NCBI RefSeq assembly: GCF_014195485.1
Contig: NZ_JACIBU010000001.1
Coordinates: 2,418,001-2,482,000, forward strand
Source: Modestobacter versicolor
GTDB lineage: Bacteria; Actinomycetota; Actinomycetes; Mycobacteriales; Geodermatophilaceae
Length of the DNA: 64,000 bases
Direction: 5' to 3'
The position numbers were made by a program, and so were the translations under genes. Positions 1 through 7,867 of the stretch are shown one piece after another; positions within the stretch are counted from its first letter, which is position 1; every line of letters starts with the position of its first letter. Under the pieces are notes generated by a model. It searched no databases, was not told the DNA's origin, and saw nothing but the letters and a program-made list of their open reading frames with translations.

Positions 1-2441
1 ACAAGGCTCACCCCGGCGTCCTTGAGCCGGTGCAGCTCGCGCAGCTGCCCCGGCGTCCGCTCCAGGTTCTCGGTGACCTCCAGCCGGAGGTGCCCGGCCG
101 GCACGCCGTGCCGGCGCATCGAGGCGACCACCCGGTCGACGAAGGCCGGGTCGTCGAGCTGGACCGCCGACAGGTTCACCGAGGCGCGCAGCTGCTCGGC
201 GTCGGGCAGCGCCCGCCAGGCCGCCAGCTCGCGGCAGGTCTCCTCGACCACCCAGTCCCCGATGGCCGCGATCACCCCGGTGTCCTCGGCCAGCGGCACG
301 AAGACGTCCGGCGGGACGTCGCCCAGGGTCGGGTGCCGCCAGCGCAGCAGCGCCTCGACACCCTCGATGCGGCCGCCGGCCAGGGCCACGATCGGCTGGA
401 ACTGCACCCGCAGCTCCTCCCGGGCCAGCGCGCCCTGCACCTCCTGGCGGAGCGCGAGGCGCTCGACCGACCGCTGCGCGGCGGCGGCGTCGAAGACCTG
501 CACCCGGCCGCGGCCGGCCCGCTTGGCCTCGTACATGGCCGCGTCGGCGTCCCGCAGCAGGTCGCTCACCGCGCCCTCGCCCACCCGGTCACCGAGTGCG
601 CCGCCGACGCTCGCGCCGATCCGCACCGGGTCGCGGCCGAGGTCGCCGCCCAGGCAGAAGGAGCGGCGCAGCGCGGCGAGCATCCGCTCGCCCACGGCGG
701 CCAGCACCTCGCGGTCGGCGTCGTCGGCCAGCACGACCACGAACTCGTCACCGCCGAGCCGGGCCAGCAGGTCACCCGGGCGGACGCACTCGCGCAGCCG
801 GTCGGCCACCTGGCGGAGCAGGTCGTCGCCGGCCTCGTGGCCGAGCCGGTCGTTGACCGCCTTGAACTCGTCGAGGTCGCAGAACAGGACGCCGACCGTG
901 CCCGGCGGCCGGGTCGCCAGCCGCTCCTCGAGCACCCGCCGCACCAGCGCGCGGTTGGCCAGGCCGGTGAGCGAGTCGTGGGTGGCCTGCACCCGCAGCT
1001 CGTCCTCCAGGCGCCGGCGCTCGCCGATGAACCGGGAGGAGAGCACGGTGCTGCCCTCCTCGCCGGACGACACCGACAGGCCGGTCTCCACCCACGCCCA
1101 CTCGCCGTCGTCCCCGCCGGTGCTGCCGGCCGCGCCCTGGCGGAGGCGGTGCTCGACCCGGCTGACCCGCGGCCAGGACCCCAGCGCCTGGCGCACCGCG
1201 GCCCGGTCGTCGGGGTGGACCCGCTCGACCCAGTCGCAGCCGACCAGCTCGTCGGTCGGCACCCCGAGCCCGCGGGTGTAGGATGGCGAGACCCAGCGCA
1301 CCGTGCCGCCGGCCTCGACCACGGCGACCATGTCGCTGATCGCGTCGGTGAGCACGCGCAACCGGGCCTCGCTGCCCGCCAGCGCGCGGTAGAGCCGGGC
1401 GTTGACCAGCGCGGCGGCGAGCGCCCCGCCCAGCAGCGCGGCAGCGTCGACCGCGGCGGTGGTGAACGCGCCCGGGCGCGGGTCGACGGCGTAGAGCAGC
1501 GCCACCGGCTCGCCCTCGACCAGCACCGGGATGCACATCATCGACCGTGCGGCGCCGCGCAGGTCCGTCCCCAGGCGCTCCGGGCCGTCGGCCAGGTCGT
1601 GCACCACGGTGGTCTCCCCGCGCAGCGCAGCGGGCCAGGACACCAGGTCGGTCACCGGCCGGGGCCAGCGGGCCTCGTCGTCGACCACCCAGTCGCCGGT
1701 GGTGGTGAGGTCGGCGATGCCGTCCTCGACGGTGACCACGCTGGTCCACGCGGCGTCGGAGATCTCGGTCAGCGCGCCGACCGCCTCCGCCAGCAGCGCC
1801 TGGGGCTCGAGGTGGCGGGCCAGCCGCGCCCCGGCGACGGCCAGCCGCTCGACGGTCTGCCGGCGTTCGGCGTCCTGCACCGCCGACTGCAGCCGCTCGG
1901 CGATCGAGCGGAGCATCAGCAGGTCGGTCGACTGCAGGCCGGTGCCCTCGGCGTACGTCAGCACGAGGGCGCTGCCGCCGGCCGGCTCGCTGTCGACGGG
2001 CACGTGGGCGACCCTCCGGACGGCGACCCCGGCCACGACCGGCGCGGGCGTGCCCGCCGGCGGTGACCAGGTGCCCGGCGACCGGGTGCCGAGGAAGCCG
2101 GACGCGAGCAGCTCCGGGGGCAGCGTGGCCGGGTGCCCGTCGCCGAACCCGCAGGACGCGACGACCTCCATGCCGGTGGCCGCGGTGCGGCCCCAGAGGA
2201 CGAGGTCGGCCGAGAAGATCTCCGACAGCGCCTCGACCGCCCGCTCGGCGAGCTGCTCGGGGGTGCCGCCGCGGCCGATCAGGTCGAGCATCCGGACCAG
2301 CCCGGCCGACCGCCGGTAGGCCTCCTGGGCGGCTGCCTGCGCCTGCAGCAGCAGGACCCCCTGGGGGTCGCCGGCGGAGCCCGGCCCCGAGGGGGCACCG
2401 GGCGCCCACGGGCGCGGGGGCGGGACGACGGCCGCGGTCAT
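1..2441 (-). CDS. GGDEF/EAL cyclic-di-GMP enzyme with GAF and PAS sensor regions (3' end outside window)
   Basis: The first 813 residues are visible; the C-terminus lies beyond base 1. In order I read GAF-like regions (about residues 35-350), a PAS-like region (about 355-470), a GGDEF domain with an intact GGDEF motif at residues 563-567 (bases 741-755), and the start of an EAL domain with the EALLRW signature at about 696-701. An RPGD inhibitory-site motif (RxxD) sits exactly five residues before GGDEF, so the cyclase domain looks catalytically competent and open to product inhibition. An EAL domain would hydrolyse c-di-GMP, so the protein may be bifunctional; the later catalytic EAL residues cannot be checked here. 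The ATG at 2441-2439 overlaps the TGA of the FIST gene (ATGA), so the two are translationally coupled and the FIST protein is its likely signalling partner. No membrane segment is evident, so it is probably cytosolic. Confidence 0.9.
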   Translation of the reverse strand, partial: MTAAVVPPPRPWAPGAPSGPGSAGDPQGVLLLQAQAAAQEAYRRSAGLVRMLDLIGRGGTPEQLAERAVEALSEIFSADLVLWGRTAATGMEVVASCGFGDGHPATLPPELLASGFLGTRSPGTWSPPAGTPAPVVAGVAVRRVAHVPVDSEPAGGSALVLTYAEGTGLQSTDLLMLRSIAERLQSAVQDAERRQTVERLAVAGARLARHLEPQALLAEAVGALTEISDAAWTSVVTVEDGIADLTTTGDWVVDDEARWPRPVTDLVSWPAALRGETTVVHDLADGPERLGTDLRGAARSMMCIPVLVEGEPVALLYAVDPRPGAFTTAAVDAAALLGGALAAALVNARLYRALAGSEARLRVLTDAISDMVAVVEAGGTVRWVSPSYTRGLGVPTDELVGCDWVERVHPDDRAAVRQALGSWPRVSRVEHRLRQGAAGSTGGDDGEWAWVETGLSVSSGEEGSTVLSSRFIGERRRLEDELRVQATHDSLTGLANRALVRRVLEERLATRPPGTVGVLFCDLDEFKAVNDRLGHEAGDDLLRQVADRLRECVRPGDLLARLGGDEFVVVLADDADREVLAAVGERMLAALRRSFCLGGDLGRDPVRIGASVGGALGDRVGEGAVSDLLRDADAAMYEAKRAGRGRVQVFDAAAAQRSVERLALRQEVQGALAREELRVQFQPIVALAGGRIEGVEALLRWRHPTLGDVPPDVFVPLAEDTGVIAAIGDWVVEETCRELAAWRALPDAEQLRASVNLSAVQLDDPAFVDRVVASMRRHGVPAGHLRLEVTENLERTPGQLRELHRLKDAGVSL

Positions 2442-3601
2442 CAGAGCGCGAGGGCGGTCAGGGTGGCGTTGTGGACACCACCGGCGCCCCGGGAGCGGGA
2501 GAACTCGCCGTAGGTGTACAGGCCGAAGACGGTCGCCTGCCCGGCCTGCTGCTGCAGCCGCTCGATCTCGGCGCCGACCTGCTCGGCCAGCAGCGTCTGG
2601 CGGGCCGCGCAGTCGAAGGTCAGCAGGACCCGCTCGTTGCCGGTGACCAGCGACTGGGCGGCGATGTCGTCGACGACGGCCAGCAGGGTGGGCCGGTCGG
2701 CGCTCATCACCTGGACGGCGGCGAAGGTGGGCACCGGCTCGAACGTGTTCAGCTCGCCGGACGGCGCGGTGTAGACCGCGCGGACCAGGTGGGAGCCGTC
2801 GGGCTGGATCAGCCCGAGGGCGTAGGAGCTCTCGACCACGGAGCCGGCGACGCCCTGCTGCCGCGCGTCGTCGAGCCCGGTGGCCGCGGCGAAGACCTCG
2901 GCGGCCGGGTGCCCGCCGAGCTCGTGGACGACGAGGTCCTCGGCCCGGGTGACCAGCAGCGGCGGGCCGACCGCCGTCCAGCCGTGCGCGGTGGCGACCC
3001 GCAGCGGGTGCGGGGAGGCGATCCAGACGCCGATCGCGGCGTCGGTGAGGGCGGTGTCGCCCAGCAGGACGCTGGTCGAGGAGAGCTGCCAGTCGTCGGC
3101 GGCCACGCCACCGACGATCGGGACACCGGCGCCCGCCGCCCGGTGGGCACCGGCGACGACGGCCTGCTGGCCGCCCACCAGCCCGTCGGTCAGCAGGAGC
3201 AGCGCGGCGTGCGGCAGGTCGTGCTCGCCGGTCGCGGCCCGGGCCTGGCGCACGAGCTCGGCGCCGACCTCGGTCGGCCGTGAGCTCATCCCGCGCGCGG
3301 AGCCGACGCCGAACCGGTACTCCCCGCCGGACAGCGCCAGCACGGCGACGCCCCGGCCGGGACCGGTGACGGTGGAGCCGACGAAGTGCCCGACGCTCGT
3401 CGACCCGACCAGGGGCGCGTCGCCGGTCACCGACCGGATGCCGGCCAGCAGCTCGGGGAGGTCGTACCGGACGGAGGTGAACACCAGCACCAGGTCCGGG
3501 GTGCCGGGCAGCCCGGCCACCGCGGCGGTCGCGGCAGCCCGGCCGGCGGCCAGGGCGGACGGGTCCTCGCTGGCGCCGGTGCCGTGCAGGAGTGTGCTCA
3601 C
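2441..3601 (-). CDS. FIST domain sensory protein
   Basis: This 386-residue protein covers both FIST_N (about residues 30-215) and FIST_C (about 220-370). Recognisable family stretches are VLVFTSVRYD near the N-terminus, LVGSTSVGHF, PIVGGVAADDW and the C-terminal VFGLYTYGEF. FIST proteins are known as small-ligand sensors found next to diguanylate cyclases, histidine kinases and chemotaxis proteins; amino acids have been suggested as ligands. It has no signal peptide or membrane segment. The start is GTG. Its stop overlaps the ATG of the downstream GGDEF/EAL gene, so ligand sensing by FIST feeding into c-di-GMP turnover is the natural reading. The ligand is unknown. Confidence 0.9.
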   Translation of the reverse strand: MSTLLHGTGASEDPSALAAGRAAATAAVAGLPGTPDLVLVFTSVRYDLPELLAGIRSVTGDAPLVGSTSVGHFVGSTVTGPGRGVAVLALSGGEYRFGVGSARGMSSRPTEVGAELVRQARAATGEHDLPHAALLLLTDGLVGGQQAVVAGAHRAAGAGVPIVGGVAADDWQLSSTSVLLGDTALTDAAIGVWIASPHPLRVATAHGWTAVGPPLLVTRAEDLVVHELGGHPAAEVFAAATGLDDARQQGVAGSVVESSYALGLIQPDGSHLVRAVYTAPSGELNTFEPVPTFAAVQVMSADRPTLLAVVDDIAAQSLVTGNERVLLTFDCAARQTLLAEQVGAEIERLQQQAGQATVFGLYTYGEFSRSRGAGGVHNATLTALAL

Positions 3602-3665
3602 CCCTCAGGAGTCGACAGTTCCCGAACTCGGCTTGACGGAGGTCATCCGCTGGGGGGAGGCCCGC

Positions 3666-4115
3666 TCACCCCAGCGTGCCGGCCAGCCGCTCGAGCAGCG
3701 CACCGTGGATGCGGGCCAGGCCGCGGGGTGCGAACGTGCGCTCGAAGAAGCCACCGATGCCGGTCGCGCCGGTCCAGGTCGTGCGCGCGCGGACGGTGCT
3801 CGCGCCGCCGTCGGCCGGGTGCACGCTCCAGGTGGTGACCATGCTGGAGTTCGCGTCGCTCTCCACCAGCGTGCCGTCGGCCCCCTGGGTGACGACGACG
3901 TCCTGCTCGCGCACCCGCTTGGAGGTGGCCTGCAGCCGCCAGTGCACGCGGGTGCCCGAGCCCTGACCGCCCGCCTCGACGCGGTACTCGCTGTACTGCT
4001 CGGGAAGCACCGCGGGGCGGGTGGTGGTGTAGTCGGCGAGCGCGGCGCGGACGACGTCCGGCGGTGCCTGCACGACCCGTTCAGCTGTGGCGACGACCTG
4101 ACCCATGCCGCCCAT
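3666..4115 (-). CDS. SRPBCC (START-like) family protein
   Basis: A 149-residue single-domain protein. It begins with the family pattern of a short strand followed by APPDVVRAALADY and ends in the long C-terminal helix (GFFERTFAPRGLARIHGALL). The SRPBCC fold makes a deep hydrophobic pocket and binds lipids or small hydrophobic molecules; no catalytic function can be assigned from sequence. It starts only 9 bases after the stop of the small membrane protein, so the two are probably cotranscribed. An internal ATG three codons downstream (4106) is an equally plausible start. No signal peptide. Confidence 0.8.
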   Translation of the reverse strand: MGGMGQVVATAERVVQAPPDVVRAALADYTTTRPAVLPEQYSEYRVEAGGQGSGTRVHWRLQATSKRVREQDVVVTQGADGTLVESDANSSMVTTWSVHPADGGASTVRARTTWTGATGIGGFFERTFAPRGLARIHGALLERLAGTLG

Positions 4116-4124
4116 CCTGCCCGG

Positions 4125-4490
4125 TCACCCCGGGTGGCCCTCCTCGGCGTTGAGGTACCGGCAGCGGAACCGGGCGTTCGACATCGCCTCGGTGAACCGC
4201 GCCTCCCAGAGCGGGTCCTTGGCCGGGAAGGTCTCGAAGACCCGTTCCTCCAGCACCTCGGGGAGTCCGTCGGGGCCCACGCAGCTGCGGCGGAGCAGGA
4301 CCCGGGTGGTGCCCTCGACCTCGTCGTGCGCGGTGGTCCAGCGGGCGGCCTCGAGGGCGCGGGCCCGGCGGGCGCGGTCCCGGGCCGGCAGCCCGGCGGC
4401 GCCCGGCGGCTGCTGCTGCAGCGTCCACGCCCAGCGGACGAGCAGGACGACGACGGCGATCAGCACCAGCGCGGCGAGGACGGCGCCCAT
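4125..4490 (-). CDS. Small single-span membrane protein of unknown function
   Basis: 121 residues from ATG at 4490. Residues 1-20 form one hydrophobic helix (GAVLAALVLIAVVVLLV), followed by a charged cytosolic-type domain rich in arginine and glutamate. I chose this start over longer in-frame ones because upstream sequence is low-complexity Pro/Ala/Ser and because the transmembrane helix begins right at this methionine. I do not recognise the soluble part; it has three cysteine or aromatic-rich patches (RRSCVGPDGLPEV, FRCRYLNAEEG). It lies between the LuxR-type regulator and the SRPBCC gene on the same strand. Confidence 0.7.
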   Translation of the reverse strand: MGAVLAALVLIAVVVLLVRWAWTLQQQPPGAAGLPARDRARRARALEAARWTTAHDEVEGTTRVLLRRSCVGPDGLPEVLEERVFETFPAKDPLWEARFTEAMSNARFRCRYLNAEEGHPG

Positions 4491-4503
4491 GCCGGGAACG
4501 GTA

Positions 4504-4535
4504 GTGCTCCGGACCGCCTGGGCAGCCCGGAGCAC
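4504..4535 (-). terminator. Hairpin downstream of the LuxR-type gene
   Basis: A 9-bp perfect inverted repeat (arms 4504-4512 and 4527-4535, GTGCTCCGG/CCGGAGCAC) with a 14-base loop lies between the regulator stop and the next same-strand gene. There is no U-tract, which is common for actinobacterial terminators, so partial read-through into the membrane protein gene is possible. Confidence 0.5.
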
Positions 4536-4572
4536 CACTGCTCTCCTGGGGTCAGATGCCGGTCTCCCGGGA

Positions 4573-5283
4573 CTAGATGTCGGCGGGGGCCTCGGTGAGG
4601 CTGTGCGCGCCGCAGGTGCAGGTGCCGCCGTTGCGGGCGGAGAGGACCAGGGAGACCGCGTGCGCCCGGTCACGGGCACCCAGCTTGCGCAGGATCGCCT
4701 TCACGTGGGACTTCACCGTGTCCTCGGAGATGAACAGGTTCTTCCCGATCTGCCGGTTCGACTGCCCCTGCAGCAGCTCGTCGAGCACATCGGACTCCCG
4801 ACGGGTCAACGGCACCTCCGGGGTCAGCTCGCGGGCCACCGGCACCTCACCGGCCTCCCCACGACGGATCTGCGGGTCCACCACGGTGCGCCCGGCGCGA
4901 GCCGCCAGCACCGCCCAGCCCAGCAACGTCGGCGAGGTGTTCATCAGCAGGTAGCCACGCACCCCAGCAGCCAGCGCCTCGTTGACCACAGCCGGGTCCT
5001 CCGAGGTCGCCAGCGCCACGATCGCCAGCGTCGGGAACCGCCGCCGCAGGTCCCGGCACGCGTTCAGCGTCGCACCACGACCGGCACCCAGCTCCACGAC
5101 CACCGCGTCCGGACGGGCGGTCTCGGCCAGCGTCAGCGCCCGCCGCGGCTCACCGGGAGTACCCACCGCCTGCAGACCGGCGGTCTCGTTGACCATGCCG
5201 ATCAGCCCACGGCGCAGCACCGGCGCGTCGGCCAGGATCAGGACGCGGGTGACGCCGCGGGAAGCGGCCAGAGGGGTGGACAC
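4573..5283 (-). CDS. LuxR/NarL-type transcriptional regulator with degenerate receiver domain
   Basis: 236 residues: receiver-like domain (about 11-125), linker, and a LuxR helix-turn-helix (about 160-225) with the usual LTRRESDVLDELLQGQSNRQIG and TVKSHVKAIL patterns. The receiver has lost its phosphorylation chemistry: the acidic pair reads A18-D19, the phospho-acceptor aspartate position is E64 (VVVEL), and the conserved lysine position is M114 (YLLMN). It therefore probably works without phosphorylation, with E64 perhaps mimicking the phosphorylated state, or responds to another signal. The C-terminus carries a CTCGAH cluster that could bind metal. I chose GTG at 5283 because GGAG lies 8 bases upstream; a second GTG at 5301 lacks a ribosome binding site. 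It heads a minus-strand run toward the FIST/GGDEF genes. Confidence 0.9.
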   Translation of the reverse strand: MSTPLAASRGVTRVLILADAPVLRRGLIGMVNETAGLQAVGTPGEPRRALTLAETARPDAVVVELGAGRGATLNACRDLRRRFPTLAIVALATSEDPAVVNEALAAGVRGYLLMNTSPTLLGWAVLAARAGRTVVDPQIRRGEAGEVPVARELTPEVPLTRRESDVLDELLQGQSNRQIGKNLFISEDTVKSHVKAILRKLGARDRAHAVSLVLSARNGGTCTCGAHSLTEAPADI

Positions 5284-5396
5284 GGTAGGGGCTCCGCTCA
5301 CGTTCGGTGACTTGCTGACGAGCAGTAGATCGACCGGGTGAACGGACTCCTTGAGGAACTTCTCCGCGCCGGTCCCGGAGCGTGACCGGCCGACGC

Positions 5397-5693
5397 TCAG
5401 GGGCGCGGGTCGGTCCGCGTCCAGCCGCGCTCGTCCCGACGGGCGCCGAGGCCGGCCGCGCAGCGCCGGCAGACCTCCTGCACCTCCTCCGCGTGCCGGC
5501 CGGACTCCGGCTGCACGTCGGCCCAGCTGACGTGCGGGAAGCGGAGCAGCCGCGACCTGCTCAGCGACAGCCCGCAGACGGTCTCGTTGCGGCCCTGCTG
5601 CCAGCCGTGCACCTCGCCGGCGGGGTAGCGGATGCCGTCGTCGGGGTCGGTCCACTGGTCGGCGGCGGCGACCGCCGCGGTGCGCGTGCCCAT
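5397..5693 (-). CDS. Hypothetical protein with CxxC motif
   Basis: 98 residues, ATG start. I do not recognise the family. It is hydrophilic, has no signal peptide or membrane helix, and contains one isolated cysteine (ETVCGLSL) and a C-terminal CRRC pair followed by a tryptophan-containing tail. The histidine- and cysteine-bearing layout suggests a small metal-binding protein, but that is only inference. Codon bias at third positions matches the neighbouring genes, which supports it being real. It sits alone between the regulator and the SMR exporter, with about 100 bases free downstream. Confidence 0.62.
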   Translation of the reverse strand: MGTRTAAVAAADQWTDPDDGIRYPAGEVHGWQQGRNETVCGLSLSRSRLLRFPHVSWADVQPESGRHAEEVQEVCRRCAAGLGARRDERGWTRTDPRP

Positions 5694-5722
5694 CTCCCGC
5701 CGTTACCCCGCCGGCCGGGCGC

Positions 5723-6037
5723 TCAGTGGGCCAGTTTCAGCCCGACGACGCAGCCGACGATCCCGGCGAGCAGGAGCACCCGGACGACGGAGACCGGCTC
5801 CTGCCCGGAGGCCATCGCGTACCCGGCGGTGAGGGCGGCGCCGATGCCCACCCAGACGGCGTAGGCGGTGCCGACCGGCAGGCCGCGCATCGCGTAGGCG
5901 AGGCCGGCCATGCTGGCGGTGAGCGCGACGGCGAAGACGACGGTCGGCACCCAGCGGGTGAACCCCTGGGTGCGGTCGAGCGCGGTGGCCCAGACGGCCT
6001 CGAGGACGCCGGACAGGACGAGGACGAGCCAGTACAC
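5723..6037 (-). CDS. gdx: SMR-family guanidinium exporter (Gdx type)
   Basis: 104 residues with four transmembrane helices, the normal SMR length. The essential substrate- and proton-binding glutamate is E13 in GVLEAVWA, and the third-helix signature PVGTAYAVWVGIGA is intact. SMR proteins work as dual-topology dimers exchanging protons for a cation. The upstream guanidine-III riboswitch points to the Gdx subtype, which exports guanidinium, rather than the Qac multidrug subtype. The start is GTG at 6037, preceded by AGGAG with a 6-base spacer; longer in-frame starts would run through the riboswitch and are rejected. It is a single-gene unit, although many SMR exporters of other types act as pairs. 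Confidence 0.9.
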   Translation of the reverse strand: MYWLVLVLSGVLEAVWATALDRTQGFTRWVPTVVFAVALTASMAGLAYAMRGLPVGTAYAVWVGIGAALTAGYAMASGQEPVSVVRVLLLAGIVGCVVGLKLAH

Positions 6038-6043
6038 GGGGTT

Positions 6044-6092
6044 CTCCTGGAACGCCGTCTTGTCGCTGTCCGGGTACGGCGTACTCGTCCGG
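6044..6092 (-). promoter_or_regulatory. Guanidine-III (ykkC-III) riboswitch plus ribosome binding site
   Basis: On the minus strand the leader reads CCGGACGAG, then TACGCCGT, ACCCGG, ACAGCGACAAG and ACGGCG, ending right before the AGGAG box (6044-6048). This matches the compact pseudoknot of the guanidine-III class as I recall it from the Thermobifida fusca aptamer: P1 pairs the two CCGG blocks, P2 pairs CGCCGT with ACGGCG, and the ACAAG strand forms the binding core. The 3' strand of P2 abuts the ribosome binding site, so guanidinium binding probably controls translation start of the exporter. Aptamer bases are about 6051-6092. Confidence 0.88.
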
Positions 6093-6152
6093 GGGTCCGG
6101 TTCCAGACCCGCCGTCCAGGGTGTCACGTCCCGGACGGCGGCGCTGGTCTGC

Positions 6153-6566
6153 TCAGCGGCGGTAGCGGGCCGGCCGCCGGACGGTGTCCTCCCGCGCCCA
6201 GGCGGTGCTCCCCCAGGTCACCTGCTCCGGCGCGGGCACCGGCAGCGGGTCGCCGTAGGAGGTGATGTCCAGCCGGCTCAGCCGCCCGCCCTCCACGAAG
6301 AGCAGCACGCCGCCGGCCGGGCGGCCGTCCGCGCCCGCGACGGTGCCCTCGACCGGGGCGGCCCCCGCGGCAGGGGCGCCCGGTGCGTCGTCCGGGACGT
6401 GCAGGTCGAGGGTCCCGCAGCCGCAGGTGCAGCCCGAGGTCGCCGTCGTCCGGTCGAGCTGCGCCCGCAGCTCAGCGGCGCCGGGGAAGTCGTGGGAGAG
6501 CAGGGCGTCGAGGAGTCCGCGCTCGGTCGTGGTCAGCGGCCGGGGAGCCGGGTGCGCAGCAGCCAT
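6153..6566 (-). CDS. Conserved hypothetical protein with CxCxC cluster
   Basis: 137 residues, ATG start, soluble. The N-terminal third is helical (TTTERGLLDALLSHDFPGAA, then AELRAQL), followed by a GCTCGCGTLDLHV segment with three closely spaced cysteines, and a C-terminal strand-rich part (GVLLFVEGGRLSRLDITSYGD). I do not assign a family. The regular helix-then-strand pattern and the LLFVEGGRLSxLDI motif resemble small actinobacterial proteins of unknown function. The cysteine cluster recalls the CTC motif at the end of the LuxR-type regulator, which may be coincidence. It is upstream of the riboswitch-exporter unit on the same strand. Confidence 0.7.
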   Translation of the reverse strand: MAAAHPAPRPLTTTERGLLDALLSHDFPGAAELRAQLDRTTATSGCTCGCGTLDLHVPDDAPGAPAAGAAPVEGTVAGADGRPAGGVLLFVEGGRLSRLDITSYGDPLPVPAPEQVTWGSTAWAREDTVRRPARYRR

Positions 6567-6590
6567 GACCGCCAGTCTCGCCGACGGAGG

Positions 6591-7187
6591 TCAGCGGCGA
6601 GCCAGGGCCCGGCCGTCGGGCAGCGTGCGGGCGCTGAGCAGTGCGACCAGGGAGCCGCTGTCGGCGCGCACGACCTCGCCGCTCCCCCAGGCCCACCCGG
6701 TGTCGGTGGCCTCGAGGCGGACGCCGGTCAGGTCGACGCCGAACCAGGCGCCGTCAGCGGCGACGAGCTGGTCGAGCAGCGCGGTCAGCGCCTCGGCCGG
6801 GGCGACCGCGGGCCGGTCGAGCGCGACGGTGACGTCGAGGGAGTGGATGGCGGCGTGGCTGAGGGCGCCCACCGCCCCGCCGCCCGGCGGCTGCCAGGCG
6901 TGCAGCACCGGGGAGCGCAGCGCGGCCAGCAGGTCGGCGTGCGGCAGCGCGCCGTCGCGCGCGGCCACGGTGTCCGAGAGCACGCCGAAGTCGCCGCGCG
7001 CCGCCGCCATCTCGGCGCCGAACTGCTCGGGCGTCAGCCGGGCCGCCATCGTCACGTGCGCGACCACGTTGCGCACCTGCCACCCCGCGCACAGCGACGG
7101 GGCGTCCCAGGTCTCGTCGGGCGCAGCGTCGAGCAGGTCGGCGAGGCCCTCGCAGGTCGGGGCCACCCAGGTCTGCAGATCGGTCAC
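6591..7187 (-). CDS. Maleylpyruvate isomerase family (MDMPI/DinB-like) protein
   Basis: 198 residues. The N-terminal four-helix DinB_2-type bundle has the family's SLCAGWQVRNVVAHVT motif (about 31-46); the two later metal-ligand histidines fall in LSHAAIHSLDVT (about 110-121). Members of this family use mycothiol as a cofactor in the one characterised enzyme, maleylpyruvate isomerase, but most paralogues have no known substrate. A C-terminal SCP2-like region follows. The gene stands between the CxCxC protein and tRNA-Arg. A second family member is at 14729. Confidence 0.85.
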   Translation of the reverse strand: MTDLQTWVAPTCEGLADLLDAAPDETWDAPSLCAGWQVRNVVAHVTMAARLTPEQFGAEMAAARGDFGVLSDTVAARDGALPHADLLAALRSPVLHAWQPPGGGAVGALSHAAIHSLDVTVALDRPAVAPAEALTALLDQLVAADGAWFGVDLTGVRLEATDTGWAWGSGEVVRADSGSLVALLSARTLPDGRALARR

Positions 7188-7234
7188 GAGGACACCTCTC
7201 GACGCACGTGCGGGGCTGCCGGACCGACGGCCGC

Positions 7235-7310
7235 TGGTGCCCCCGGCAGGATTCGAACCTGCGGCACACGGTTTAGGAAACCGATGCTCTATCCCCTGAG
7301 CTACGGGGGC
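7235..7310 (-). tRNA. tRNA-Arg, anticodon CCT
   Basis: 76 bases on the minus strand with complete cloverleaf: acceptor stem GCCCCCG/CGGGGGC, D arm GCTC/GAGC, anticodon loop TTCCTAA with CCT at positions 34-36, T arm containing GGTTCGAATCC, discriminator A, and an encoded CCA end (7235-7237). It decodes AGG. tRNA genes of this type are common integration sites, but no integrase or duplicated attachment site is visible beside it. Confidence 0.95.
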
Positions 7311-7509
7311 TCGTCGGGGCGCGAGCAGCGCCGCCGACCGGGGTGTGCGGCAACGAGGCTAGCTGGCCGTCACCGGCAGCCGCGGGAACATCCCCGTGGG
7401 TGAACTCGTGGGAAGAGATGCGGGCGACGACGTGTCGCAACCGTTACCTTGTCCGAGCACGCACGAGCCCCTGGCAACGGCGCCGGAGGCGCGGGAGGTG
7501 GAGAACGGC

Positions 7510-7830
7510 ATGGAGATCACGGTGGTCGACGTCCCCGAGCGCGGGCGCTTCGAGATCCGCGACGGCGAGCAGGTCGTCGGGCTGGCCAGCTACCACGTCG
7601 AGGGCGACGTCATGACGCTCCCGCACACCGAGGTCGACCCCGCCCGGGGCGGCCGCGGCCTGGGCACGCAGCTGGTCGCCGGCGTCCTCACCGCCGCCCG
7701 CGAGCGGCACCTGCACGTGCTGCCCTACTGCTCCTTCGTCCGCAAGTACCTGCTCGACCACCCCGAGGAGCTCGACCTCGTCGCCGAGGCCGACCGCCCC
7801 ACGTTCGGGCTGGCCACCGCCAACAGCTGA
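7510..7830 (+). CDS. GNAT-family N-acetyltransferase (YidJ-like, short form)
   Basis: 106 residues, the size of the compact GNAT group (GCN5-related, PF14542 type). Family marks are the substrate strand FEIRDGEQVVGLASYHV, the acetyl-CoA loop DPARGGRGLGTQLV (RGxGxG-like, about 46-55), and the C-terminal PYCSFVRKYLLDHPE stretch typical of this subgroup. Substrate unknown. I chose the ATG at 7510, which follows a GGAGGTGGAG ribosome binding site; the longer reading frame upstream has no supporting signal. It stands just before the photolyase gene. Confidence 0.85.
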   Translation: MEITVVDVPERGRFEIRDGEQVVGLASYHVEGDVMTLPHTEVDPARGGRGLGTQLVAGVLTAARERHLHVLPYCSFVRKYLLDHPEELDLVAEADRPTFGLATANS

Positions 7831-7867
7831 CCTGCGGTGCGCAACCGGGTTGCCTAGGCTCGGTGAG

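Noticed and set aside
4125..4679. A 184-residue version of the small membrane protein
   Set aside because: The additional N-terminus overlaps the LuxR-type gene end and is Pro/Ala/Ser-rich; the membrane helix begins at the ATG at 4490.
7235..7310. Integrated element next to tRNA-Arg
   Set aside because: No integrase, no duplicated tRNA 3' end, and flanking genes look like ordinary chromosome.
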